Assembly: GCA_016800925.1 (NCBI GenBank)
Contig: JABCPU010000008.1
Span: 434,001 to 498,000, forward strand
Length of the DNA stretch: 64,000 nucleotides
Reading direction: 5' to 3'
DNA from: Suillus spraguei
Taxonomy: Eukaryota > Basidiomycota > Agaricomycetes > Boletales > Suillaceae
Positions 22,374-33,904 of the stretch are shown here, in pieces (position 1 is the first letter of the stretch; each line of letters starts with the position of its first letter). Both the position numbers and the translations under genes were made by a program. A model generated the notes under the pieces. That model was not told where the DNA came from. It saw only the letters and a list, made by a program, of their open reading frames with translations, and ran no database searches.

Positions 22374-23935
22374 ATGGCCTCGATTGTTTTGAAGAGAACT
22401 CAACAGAAGGTCTGTGACGTATGATTTGTGCAAGTCAAATGCTCAGGCTGATCACATGAATTCATAAAGATGCCCGTGGTTGGGTACGTACTGATTTTCG
22501 ATTGCACGTAGGATCAGAACGCATTGACCCCGATTTACCTGCAGCTTCGGGCTCTGGAAGGCAAGTCTAAGCATGGGAATTAATTTGGATACCTGAGCTG
22601 AAGTGCTGTCTAGGTGACTAAGTCCACATGCGCTGACGTGAGTTCCAGATGTCTGAAAGTGATTAGGCATTCTTATCCTATTTACTAGACCGTATACAAC
22701 GCGATCAAAGCAGGTTACCGTCTTCTTGATGGTGCCGGTGACTACGGAAATGAAAAAGAGGCAGGTGAGGGTGTTCGCCGTGCTATCGCGGACGGCCTCG
22801 TCAAGCGAGAGGATCTATGTGAGTATTTCTCGTCCTTGAACCAGTTCACGAGTTAATTTTTGGATTTTATGAATCAGTCATTACGTCCAAGGCAAGATAC
22901 TTTCTCGCACACGTGGACTATAGCTCAGTAGATTGTTTTGTAGCTATGGAACACTTTCCATGCTCGTGATCATGTCAGTCATTTTGAGTTATTTGCAATG
23001 CAACTGATTTTTGACCAACGAATCAGGTCAAACAAATCACCAAGATGCAACTTGGCCTGTGGGGAATTGACTACTTCGACTTGTTCCTCGTCCACTTCCC
23101 CGTCGCACTGAAATATGTCGACCCCAGCCACCGCTATCCCCCTGAGTGGTTCGGTGACGATGGCAAGGTTTACACCCGTGAGTCGTGTGTCACGATGGAC
23201 GTATCTCAAATCCTGATATCATACTTAGAAAACACCCCCATGCACGAGACTTGGGGTGCAATGGAGGAGCTCGTTGATGAAAAACTGACGAAAAATATTG
23301 GTCTCAGGTGATTATTACAAATTAAGTTACACAGTGCGTTTTTATGAAGACCCTCCAGTAACTGCCAGGGATCTTTAATCCTTGACGTTCTCCGGTATGC
23401 CAAGTACGAGCCCCAGGTATTGCAGGTTGAACTGCACCCATACCTTACCCAAGAAGCCCTCGTCAAACTTTGCAAGACGTTCAGCATTGCCGTGACTGCA
23501 TACTCGTCATTTGGGCCCCAATCCTACGTCGAACTTGGCGTTGACAAGGGTGTTTCTTCGCTCCTCACGCACAACGTGACTTCCACTGTGGCCAAGACGC
23601 ACGGAAAAAGTGGGTGTACAATACCACTCATCTGTGATGAAACCTGACACAAAGATAATTGATAATTAACAGCCGAAGCTCAGGTTTTGCTGCGTTGGGC
23701 AACGCAACGGGGCATTGCTGTCATTCCAAAGTCCAACGATCTTAACAGATTGTCAGCAAACTTGGACTGCAACTCTTTCGACCTCTCTGAATCTGAGCTT
23801 GCAGCCTTGAGTGCACTGAATATCAACCTCAGGGTGCGCGCACACTCACGATATTTATATGATAACTGTTCTAAACTTGCTCCACAGTTGAATGACCCCG
23901 CTGACATAGATCGTCGCTTGGCTATTTTCGCATAA
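22374..23935 (+). CDS. Aldo/keto reductase, D-xylose reductase-like, 317 aa in 12 exons
   Basis: The enzyme should reduce aldoses or other aldehydes with NAD(P)H. Twelve exons (22374-22409, 22470-22483, 22545-22560, 22614-22637, 22689-22818, 22878-22891, 22944-22973, 23027-23177, 23229-23307, 23359-23609, 23673-23833, 23888-23935) sum to exactly 318 codons. The tetrad is complete: Asp44, Tyr49, Lys78, His111, within two residues of fungal xylose reductases. The cofactor motif IPKSN is at 266-270. Introns are 51-63 bp. Two of them, at 22561-22613 and 22892-22943, start with GC (GCAAG) instead of GT, and exons 2, 3 and 6 are 14, 16 and 14 nt. A naive gene finder will break this gene. Sugar specificity is inferred; glycerol or other aldehyde reduction is possible. 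Confidence 0.92.
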
Positions 23936-24158
23936 GGGCGTGTTGGATAGAAATGTAGAACGAGTGCACAATGAATGTATATTACTGTCCAGAATGCTCG
24001 AGAACTGAGAAGACGGATCATATTGCACGCCGCAGTGACCTTGTAATTTATTTGCTGTGCAGCGTGCGGGCGCAGGGGGCCGCAGCACCGTCGGAGTTTC
24101 AAAGCGGCTTTATCTCCTCATAGTTACATATTGCATTAGCGCCTTCCTTTCATCCCCC

Positions 24159-26578
24159 ATGGCTACAATTGCACAATTCAAGCTTTCGAAACAAGGCGGG
24201 CTCACTCGTCGCCTGACATTCCCTGCTCACCCTAGTTGGGCTGTTCTATCCTCAAAGATCAATGAAACATTTGGTATTGCGACCGATAATATTGGGGTGT
24301 CCTACCTTGACCAAGATGGGGACGAAGTAACTTTCAGCTCTGAAGAGGAATTGCAGGACTACTATAGTACCCTCGGTGATGCTAAATTCAAACTTATCAG
24401 ACTTTCGGTACAGGACCTTAGCTCCCTTAGGTCAACTGACGTAGCGCCCTCCCGCAACCATACTGCACCCAAACAGCAATCTCACTTCCGGAACACATTC
24501 GGAGAACAGGATTCGCTGCCTTTCGTCTGGGAAGTCGATGACGAATGGCAGCGTCTCCCTGGTAGCTTGGGCAGTCTTTTCTTGTCCAGTGACTCTCCGG
24601 AGAGTCCACATGCGTTCGTGGAGGTTCTCGAGAGTGACGTCAGTGTCTCCAAGAAGTCTGATAATGCAGACGAAGAATCCGCCATTGAAGACACTACTCG
24701 CTCAGACGGCACATTTACTATTCCTACTTTCCGTGCAGACAAGGGCAAGTCGCGTGTCGCGATGCAGCCTACAGTTGAAGACGATGCTTTGTCCACCGAT
24801 TCGATTTTCGGCGATGATGCGGCATCGCGGCCACAGGCCCGTGTTCGTGACCCCGACGAAGCTTCCACATTTGGTGGTAATGTCAAGTCTCTTGTCTCGA
24901 TCAGTGGGACAGTGACTCCCGCTCAGGCTCAGAGTACCCCTGTTATTTCTGGGCAGGTTCTTCCTGAGGCTGTGCCGGAATCCACCGAAGATTCCAATGC
25001 AACCTTCGTTGACGACCCTACACTTCCCACTTTGGGCAGCACAAGTGCATCATCTCTCACTCATGACATAGCTGCCTTCCTGAAGACAGTTTCTGGTATT
25101 ATTTCTTCTCACCCAGAATTATCGGAGGGTCTTCGTAACATTGTTTCCAATACCACAAATGGGTCATACTGGACTGCGCATCGCGATGCACTTTCTCGCG
25201 CTGCCGAGCATATTCAACAGGAAACAGGTAGGACTGTGGAAGAGATTCAGAATGCGGAAGAGGAGGCTAGCGCCAGGGTTGCAGACGCCCTTGGTGGAAT
25301 TTTCCGTGTCTTCGGTGAAGCCGTCCAAACTGCTAGGACAACGACTGAGCCATTCCGGTCGCCTGCCGCTCAAGATGTACCTACAGCTCCAGAATCTGCC
25401 TCCGAGCCCCAATCCTTCCGTCCTCGTCAATTTATCCCATATCCAGGACCTCCTCCTCCAGGTCATTTCCCACCGCATCCTCATCATCGCTCGGGCCCTC
25501 CGCCGCCCCCACCGCCCCCACCTGGTCGCCATCATGGGTGGCCCCGTCCCCCTCCACCTTTTTGGGGTCTTCCAGGTGGGCGCCGGGAGGAGGTTGGTCC
25601 ACATGGTCTACATGCGGATCATCACAGTATAGTTCGTGCAAGGGCGAACGACATCCGCACTACGCTGGCAGAAGCACGCAACCGACGTTTAGGAAATTTA
25701 GGGCTAACCACACCGGCAAACCCGCCTCCCATTCCTAACGCACCTGCTGCGCCATCTGTACCCTTTGTACCACCCCCTCCTATATTGCAGGGTGGATTGT
25801 CTGACTCCAGTGTACCACCCACTCAGGAGGAGCTCAGGGCTGATGTTGAACGTGCCAAGGCCGACTATAAGATGCGCAAGGAGAGATATCGTCAGGCCAG
25901 AGCCAACAGGAAATTGGCAGAGCAACGTGAACAAAATCAGGAATCCAGTGGCAGGTATTTCGCTTCCCTTCGTGGTGATCAGGAGGATATTAATTTGCAT
26001 TTGCAGCAATGATGTTTCCCGGCTAGCTGCCGTTTTCAATACGACGGAGCCCAACGTGAGTGCCACAGATACATCTGTATCTCAAGGGCCTCCTGCGACA
26101 ACCCCAGTCCACGAGCAAGTGATAATACCGCAATCTCCTGTTCCTGCAGCCGCGCCCGCGGCCCCTCAGCTTGTCACACCTGCTGCATCTCAGGTTCATA
26201 TCGTAAGCAATGCTAGGGGCGTGTACCCCCAGCTCGAGATGTTCAGCGTCCCTAGGCGCGGCCACACCATTGGACACACTGCCCGCCGTGGCCTCGAGGA
26301 CCGTTCCAAGCAGCGCATCATGAGAAAATTGTCTGAGGTGCCCCCCTTATCATTTTTTGTCTCTTCAATATCTCAAAGGGTTTTTATAGATGGGTTTTAC
26401 TGAGGGCACGTATCCGAAATTGAGCGCTAAGGTGTTGGAGCAGATGGCCACCCATCCTCCCACTACTAAAGACATCGAAGATGACATTGTGACTAACTTG
26501 ATTGAGGAGCTTATTCCTTCTACTTTTACACCTCGGGCCAGCACCTCCAGGGAGCCCATCCCTGGCGCTTGGGCCTAG
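24159..26578 (+). CDS. PB1-domain protein with proline-rich middle and UBA-like C-terminus
   Basis: Three exons (24159-25954, 26007-26337, 26390-26578) give 771 residues in frame; introns are 52 bp each. Residues 1-80 form a PB1 domain: a basic first strand (FKLSKQGGLTRRLTF) and an acidic OPCA-like loop (YLDQDGDEVTFSSEEEL). The middle is low complexity with acidic and serine stretches, then a proline-rich run at about 427-474. A charged coiled-coil-like helix follows (LRADVERAKADYKMRKERY). The last exon reads like a UBA domain (MGFTEGTYPKLSAKVLEQM, closing with VTNLIEEL). A PB1 plus UBA order is that of the autophagy receptors p62 and NBR1, but the ZZ zinc finger and LC3 motif are not obvious. 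A role as a scaffold or receptor is therefore inference. The ATG at 24159 begins the PB1 domain and is preferred over one 34 codons upstream. Confidence 0.82.
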
Positions 26579-29219
26579 ATGTGTTGTTGTACGATGTATG
26601 ATGCAGGTTCTTGATTGTATTCTGAGTTTTTAGTCTAACTTTCTGATTTCTGACTGTTGTATTATGAGAGTTCTTGTTTTCCGATTAGTTATATCAAAGT
26701 TATGTTGTCGGTACATTACTGTAAATTCAATAGGTTTGTGTAACGTTTGTGGCTCCTGAGTATGACGCTCCAAATGCCACTTTAATAAAGTGCTACCTGA
26801 CTGCATGATATACTTTGTCTTGAAGACATTTGTGTAGCTACTGCTAACTGGATGGCCAAAATCTCCGAAGTTGAGCTTGACAACCAAAAATTTGCGAGAT
26901 TTATCAGCTGTACGAATGATGAGTTTTCGCTGGTGGCCGGGCCCGAAAGCACTAACACGACGACCCATCGTTCCGCTGCAGCTGCATCCAGTCCTGATAT
27001 CTTTTTTGCTTCATGTATGTAAGCTTCTGAACTGCGGTCGTTGAACCTGACCCCCAGTGAAAACCGGCCCTCACCGTATCGACGGAAAACGCCCGAAATA
27101 TTAACAATCCAGGAACAGAAGATTTCCGTAGATGAGCGTAGAGAATCCATGGGACTCATCGTCGATTTTCTAGCGACGCTGTTCGACAGAAATGTCACAA
27201 TTTCGCGCTGATTCTCGCATATGATACTTCCGTCGATTTTCATAGACTCTCAATTGCAGTCGTACCACACAATCAAACTACGGAAATCGCACGAAAACGA
27301 CGCTGATATAGACAAACGAATGACAGCACAAAAATGATAGCTGGTTGATGCTGCCTGCTGCACACCTCGTCCTCGCCTGCTCCTCGCCTGATGTCAACAT
27401 CTGTAACCGAGCTGGATGTCAAATGTGCTGCCGTTCCATATATTAGTCTGAACCCGAGGGAAAAAATGTAATCAGTCGCATCAGGATGAGTGCGCATTTA
27501 GTCGAGTGATGAGCCCATTGCCAGCTTTGGCGCCTCGGATTCACATGCCTGCAAACGGAAATCAATCATCCTGTGGAACGATAGCTACCTGCTGCCCACC
27601 TTGGAGGAGAATTTGCTGATGACATTGACCGTATCGCAAGTCCATATAGACCTAGTATAATGTAAGTCAGATGTTGCTGGAAGTTCTAGTTTTCTAGATT
27701 GACGCACCCTCCATTGTTCGGAACACTAGGTCTAGGTGATGCACCACCGATGCGGACAAGAAGGGCCTAGTGCTGAAGGTGGCATGAGCGGCGCCATGGT
27801 AGACCAGGGACAGTAGATGCTAGGGCTTCGGGCCAGTGATACATTTTCAATTAAGCTCTGTGCTGCGTGTACCAAATCAGCGCAATCTTGCATTCATACA
27901 AGATATTCATGCGCATATATGCGCTATAATAGATACTTCAGCGAACATTTGAAACGAGCTCATATCACTTACTGACTTGCGAACCAGACGGTGCAGAGAA
28001 ACATGCCACATAGATAGTGTCTTAGAATTACGCTACCAAAAACATCGAAGTTGAAACACTGGGGGCTTTACCGTTGTTCATTCAGAAATGTTGTCGATTC
28101 GAGGCCTCTCTGGGTCCAGCGGTTATTGTAAACAAGAATATGCCAGGGTGCCTCCAAAAGTAAGGAGATGGAGAAGGCTCATGAACTAGACATCATCATG
28201 GTTAGAGGGAGAAAGATGGTGGACTAGTACGGCGAGAGTTACGAGTCTTGCTGAAGTCGTTCGAGGCAGCTGTGCAATTGATACGCTTACCAAGTCAAAG
28301 CAACATAAACGAGTGATTCGCATCGTCTTGAAGAATTCGAAAGCTTGAAAATGTGCAAGACATTGACAAATTGGTGTGTTTGCGTTGTGTTCACAATGGA
28401 CACGTCAGTTTTCTAAATATATGCTAAATTCACGATTTGCGTAGTTTTGACAATATTTATAAATATACCCGTCGTTTTCCGTCGATATAGAGGGCCGGTT
28501 CTCACTGGGTCTGAGACATTAAACTGGTATTTTCAAAGGAATATCATTTTAAAATATGTGAATAAGAAAATGGTTTAAGCAAAACTTACTTGATCGACGT
28601 CACGGAAGCAAATTTTGCCGTCGACGGAAGCATTGAAATTGCCGACGAGTTGTTGCTTTGTGCTTGCTCGTCAATTTCCAGGAAATGGAAGAAAAAAAAC
28701 CTAGCACAAAGCAACGTGAGTTAGTGCGTGTATGAGTCGTCGCTTACTAACTAGAACAAATTGTCAATAACGGACGCACCGTGTTCTGTGATGAGCACGC
28801 GGGGGCACTTTCCCCTTTCTGTGCACCTATGGAAGAACGTCATCGGCTTTGCCCATAACATTGTGTCAATCTGCTATGTTATGGAGGTACCCAGTGGAAA
28901 TTTGCGAACGTACGAATCATCCCTTTATTATCGTGGTACTTTCAACGAATACAGGTCGCATCTTCCTGGCATCCGACACGCATTGCCCTCTTTGAAACGC
29001 GCTGCGTGACCGTCTTTGCCAGGTAAGTGAAGCTCTTTCTCTTGGTAGTGAGCTTGTAGACTGAAAGGCATGATCCGCTGCTTTCCCAGCAACAAACAAA
29101 GTGAATTTCGGGCGCCCACAAGGACAAACAACACGCTTTGCCTGTGAACTTCAGGCCACTAACCGGGCCACATATCGATTGCAAATGATACCAGAAAATC
29201 AACGTGCCACTGTGGACCG
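26579..29219. other. Intergenic, contains a degenerate inverted-repeat element
   Basis: No gene is recognisable. The left end is the 3' region of the PB1 gene. Positions 27049-28512 are bounded by inverted repeats and listed separately. From 28590 to 28720 there are short tracts of gtcgacgg/cgacgag type. Short frames at 28761-29009 carry no motif. Confidence 0.5.
27049..28512. mobile_element. Degenerate DNA element or foldback with about 45 bp inverted ends
   Basis: Sequence at 27049-27110 is matched by the reverse complement of 28450-28512. Both arms contain cagtga(a/g)aaccggccctc followed by tatcgacggaaaacg, with a few differences. The 1.46 kb between them has no long open frame. This is the shape of a non-autonomous terminal-inverted-repeat element, old and diverged. 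Target duplications could not be identified, so the exact outer borders are uncertain. Confidence 0.55.
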
Positions 29220-29226
29220 TATAAAA
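29220..29226 (+). promoter_or_regulatory. TATA box of the F-box gene at 29391
   Basis: TATAAAA lies about 165 bases upstream of the start codon and is followed by a pyrimidine-rich leader (tctctctcttttatcc). Confidence 0.45.
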
Positions 29227-29390
29227 CCACACCGTCTGTGTCTCCTCGTTCTTCAACCGTTGCATTATCAGAAACTAAAATCGTTACTCTGCTCGTTTTC
29301 TCTCTCTCTTTTATCCATCCCAACTATCTTAATCCGCACTCTATCGTGTCATCTAACGCTAAACCAACCAAAAAGACAGTTAACGCCGTT

Positions 29391-31208
29391 ATGTCAGACC
29401 TCAATTCGGCTCGATCGGCTCCAATGGTGGGTAACTTCATCGTCCTTCTGTGAGTTGCTTACGAGCTGTGTAAACAGCATCCTGTGCTTGATGCCGTTGA
29501 AATGCATATGACCGTGCCTTTGAACCGGTGGCCCAAATATGCCATCATGGGTACAACAGATTACAAGAAACGGCAGGAATTTCTTATGACAGACCATTTG
29601 AAGAAGTTTCCTCCGCCTGGAACAACAGACACGTCTGCCAAGGATTTGTCGCTCTCTACGATGTTCATGCACAAGATGGCACAAATACAGCATGTCATAC
29701 AACGTCAGGGCTCTGCCGCGAATGATGATCCTCGTTACACTTACCTTTATGACGACATGCGTTTCAAACGTAACATCTTCTACTGGCGCAATTTTCGTAT
29801 GAATGACTTACCACCCGAAATCATTACGCATATCTTCCGTATCGCTGCTTGGTCAACCAGTACCCCAGCCGAAGGCACACACATTCGCCTGTTACTCACT
29901 TCGGTGTGCGCTAAATGGCGCAGGTTGATGATCGAAGACTGCACCCTTTGGAGTGCTATCTGGTTCCGCGACCCTCCTCCGTATGAACGGTCGCTGGAGT
30001 GGTTTAAGAGGGCAGGTGGCGCACCGTTGGACATCCGCATCAACGAACATGATGCCGACTGGAAGTCCAAAGATGATGATTGGAGATATAAAGAGGATGA
30101 TCATCGGTTCACTACCGAGCAGATGGAAGAGCTCATGGACACAATCTTTGTCAAGCTCTCTCAGATTCGCATGCTTGTACTTGTTGTCGACAACTGGCCC
30201 CCCGCACTCGTAGTTTTGGATAAGCTACAGGAAGCAGCTTATGCTGGGAAGGTCATCAATATGGAACGTTTAGAAATTCATAGGATGGGTCAACCTTTTG
30301 TATGGCTCGGTCCAGGGCGTACGCCTGCTGTGCTTTTCGGTGGCCAGACTCAGGCCTTGAAATATCTCTGCCTCTGCGGCGTTCACATTGACTGGAACGC
30401 GACTCCTCTTAGCAATCTGTCTACTATCGACCTCAGAAAAATTGCGATGAATGTTGCGCCAACATTGATTCGCTTTCGCGAGGTCCTCCTTGCTTGCCCT
30501 CGTTTGCAGAAATTGTCTTTGGATGGCGCAGGCCCGCAACCTAGCGCTAGAAAGCCCGATCACATTCCAATTAACCTTCCCCACCTGAAGGTTCTCGTTA
30601 TAGGCGGCTTCAGCATGTTGTATTCGTGCTTCATTTTATCTCAGTTCAAAGCACCCAACGTTCGCGACCTGACATTAATGAACCTGACAGGCGAAGATTA
30701 TACGACAATGATCACTGCCATAACTGGTTGGTACAAGGAGCTACGAATCCTGACGCTCTACACAGTCAACATTAGTCCTACAGAGGGGGGGACCAAGGCG
30801 ATGGTGAAGTTCCTATACGCGATGCCTTACCTGAGCTATCTACGGATTGCCTCCATGAAGTGGCATGTCATAGATGCATTTAACGAAGACCCTCGAGAAT
30901 ATGGACTTGGAAGAGACACGGTCACTCAGTCGTTCCCACGGAACCGTCCAGTTCTGTGTCCGAAACTTCAGACAATAGAATTCCAGCAATTGTCTGGAAC
31001 GAAGATAGCGGAGTGGGCTACTAGGAGGAAGGAGCTAGGCACTCCGCTGAGGAGGGCCTACGTGAATTCTCCATACGTCAGCAAGATAACTGCGGAGGAA
31101 GCGGACGTGATCCAACAGGTCGTGGGTCTGTTCATCGCGCCTCTGGGGTCCACTACTCCCGAGGAGAGGGCGTTGGCGACTTGCGACCGTTATGGAGAGA
31201 CGATTTAG
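29391..31208 (+). CDS. F-box protein, 588 aa
   Basis: A likely substrate-recognition subunit of an SCF ubiquitin ligase. Exon 1 (29391-29426) encodes MSDLNSARSAPM and joins through a 51 bp intron to exon 2 (29478-31208). The F-box starts at about residue 121 (NDLPPEIITHIF) and runs to the tryptophan-bearing SVCAKWRRLMIEDCTLWSAI block, the standard agaric F-box layout. The remainder has leucine-spaced stretches (LKYLCLCGVHIDWN, PRLQKLSLDG, ELRILTLYTVNI) that fit leucine-rich repeats. This large F-box class is expanded in Agaricomycetes. The target is unknown. Confidence 0.88.
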
Positions 31209-31541
31209 AGAGGTTATTGGAATGATATATTCTACAACAATATTCATAGGAAACATCTGTATACCATAGTTTATCAATCACCGCACTAGTACTTACTATC
31301 GCAATTTATGATATCATCTCATTAATATTTGTGTCTTGAATCTTCAAGTTTCTCCTTTGAGTTACACGTGACTTGAGTTCTTAGGTCACGTGGTTGCACG
31401 CTATATTTGAACCGTGTCGCGTAACGCGTGTTGAATTAAGAACGTTAGGCTAAACCTTATGACCTACTTCACACCGTGACCACCATCATCAGCACACAGC
31501 AAACGTATGTGCTAAGTACATAGTCCATTCTTTGTATCACC

Positions 31542-32533
31542 ATGCCCCCACTCCAACGCTTTGCTTCATCCTCAACGATCTCGACTGTAACTCACTCAGA
31601 CACGTCCATTGCTGATACGTCGATATCGGAATCAAGCCCTCGTGTTAGTACACATGTACCCTATGTGAGACGACGCAATACCCCCCAGCAGCTCAAGGCT
31701 CTCCGCAAACTGCTCGAACTAACTCCCCATCCGACTCGGGAGCAGCGCCTCGCTTTGGCTGCGGAGCTCGACATGTACGTTGATACATACGATGCGAGTA
31801 GTAATAGACCTTGAACTGACCTGTACATAGGGAGCTCAAATCTGTGACAAATTGGTTTCAAAACAGACGCCAGACAGAGAAGAGAAAATCTCTCATCTGG
31901 AATGAGAATAATCCTCCAAAAATTCATCCACCTCAATCGCGTCGTCTGAAACAGCGCCATCCTAACAAATCGATATCTTCCTTCTCTGTCTCGCTTGATA
32001 AAATCGCTCAGTTGTCTGAGAGGCACTCGTCACCGTCATTACTCCTGTCCGCCAATCAAGTACCTCTCACTCCTTTCACTCCGCGGACTGATAACGTCCG
32101 TGCCCAATCGTCTCCAAGCCCTTCGGAGTTATGGAAACACATTCCATCATCCCCCGCTATCCCGCAGTCCTCTCCAGGTGCTGAGGAGGCTAGACTGTCT
32201 GACCTTCCTTCGCGATCAAAGACCTGGCGTTCGTTAGAATGGGCCTGTCTCAAAGCGAGGCGAGACAGGAGGGTTGACGATGGAGAAGAGGAAGACGACC
32301 TTCCTTGTCTCCCCTCTTTGAGTCACAGTGGGGGCTCAGATGATGGGTCGCATGAAGCCCTGACCCCGGATTCGAGTGTCCGAAGCATAAACCTTTCTCC
32401 CCAGAGCAATTCTTCCCCGCGCTTCAGTGGGGAGGAGAACAACAAAGATTTGTTTTCTGACTTGAGCAAGCCTCGCCAGTCAGAGGATGTCGAAGCTGCC
32501 TTGACGCTCCTTGGTTTTATGGCGCGTCGTTAA
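31542..32533 (+). CDS. Homeodomain transcription factor, 311 aa
   Basis: Two exons (31542-31774, 31831-32533) join across a 56 bp intron placed inside the homeodomain. The homeodomain spans about residues 40-97. It begins VRRRNTPQQLKALRKLLEL and ends in the recognition helix SVTNWFQNRRQTEKRK, with Trp86, Phe87, Asn89 and Arg90 at the expected DNA-contact places. The rest is serine/proline-rich with an acidic patch (VDDGEEEDDL), typical of a regulatory tail, and a short hydrophobic C-terminal segment (AALTLLGFMARR). It is not adjacent to a partner homeodomain gene or to mitochondrial intermediate peptidase, so there is no evidence for a mating-type locus here. Confidence 0.92.
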
Positions 32534-32949
32534 CACTTCACCATTGGTAATTCTATACCCTTCTCTTCGTGTGCAATACCTACCAAGGAACCTGTTGTTG
32601 TATTCCAGTCATTACTTATTCGGTTTTTATTTTATACCTACGGAAAGAAAGTTTGCTTTAACATATCATACTTTTGCATCGATGGCATGTGAAGGATGAT
32701 CCTCATTCATTTTGCACTCATTTTTCCAGTAAAGCGGGTGACAGTACATGCGGCTTGTCTTTTTCTTTCATCTCGCCCCGCTCGCTCCAAGTTAAGGTTT
32801 TTTCTCAAGCGAGAATTCGGGCGCATCAAGCCCTCCCGTCTCTATTTTTAGAGTGATAATTACAGCCATTTGCATAACGCTAGGCCTAAGCGAAAAAAAT
32901 ACACACGTTCGGCAATAAGTCGGACTGTGAACCTTTCAACTTCCGACGC
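32534..32949. other. Intergenic, no gene seen
   Basis: 3' region of the homeodomain gene and the transition into the repeat-rich half of the window. Confidence 0.5.
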
Positions 32950-33596
32950 GCAATCTTGATTCACCATGGGACGATACATATCCAAGGAACGAAAACAGAC
33001 TGCTCTACAGATGAGTTTGCTAAATATCGGGGATTCAATGATCCATCGTTACACTGGGATAAGTGAATGTTCAATGTGCTACATGTGCAAGACATTTCGG
33101 GAGACTGGCGAAGTCGTGAGGACACTGGTTTGTACAGGTTGATGTAACGGGCGCTCAACGAGCATGGACGAAGGCAATGAGTGAGAGCAGAGAGAGATGC
33201 CAGATACTGGCGTTGATTCGACAAAGAAACTGTACTAAGGTTTGAGCCGTAAATAAGTATCTAGAAAGTGAGACATAAGAATGAGACTGGGTATAGTAAA
33301 TGCGTCAGTGAGATATCAAGTCCATAAATATCTGAACGAGCTGTTCCGCACGGAGCGGAGTACATCGGCGCAATGCTGGTACTGTAAAGAGACCATGATC
33401 TAGGTAAAATGGCCGTGGACTACGTAGAGTGACCATGACCATGACAACATCCCCCTTCTAGAGCGAGTGAGGATGAGCCTACAGGTCGAGCCTTTCGGCA
33501 GGGCACAAGACACGACCCCCATGGGTCGTAGTCTGCGATGGGGGCATGTACTCAGATCTCAATCTCTGATGTACGGCGACGGGCGACGGAGGATGG
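32950..33596 (-). mobile_element. 3' end of an old chromodomain-type gypsy element
   Basis: Reading the minus strand, a coding tail ends at 33479 (PAERLDL stop). A purine tract follows (agaaggggga at about 33450-33460), then an LTR-like start TGTTGTCATGGTCATGG. Such a polypurine tract followed by TGTTGTCATG is the usual 3' boundary of fungal gypsy elements. The matching upstream coding part is at 42972-43290, beyond the insertions that split it. The LTR end within 32950-33235 is not clear. Confidence 0.55.
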
Positions 33597-33904
33597 TGTA
33601 ACGAACATATTGGCGCTGGGCTTAAAACCTTATCTTTGACACTCGTCTCACATCTATAGGAGTTACCACTTGTCCATGGCCGTCTTACTCCTTTAGCACT
33701 TCCGGGGCATCCCACACTTACCGCACACTGTACTGACTGCCGCACCTTGTTCCACATACCAATGTCCTCCCATGTCCTTGCTGCATCCGCATAGCTCCAT
33801 TTAGTGTGTCGTTTGTTTTATGTTCATTATCACTGATTCCACAGCAAGTCTTATTACATGTTGCCTCGTGCCGCAGTGCCTTGTGCTATGTTTACATATG
33901 GTGG

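Noticed and set aside
13974..23935. Secondary-metabolite gene cluster (acyltransferase, transporter, reductases)
   Set aside because: No core synthase, P450 or pathway regulator; the transporter is a nucleotide-sugar type and the reductases are primary-metabolism families.
28761..29009. 82-codon plus-strand frame upstream of the F-box gene
   Set aside because: No motif or continuity, lies in the upstream region of the F-box gene.
31542..32533. Homeodomain gene as a mating-type locus
   Set aside because: No second divergent homeodomain gene and no mitochondrial intermediate peptidase neighbour in the window.
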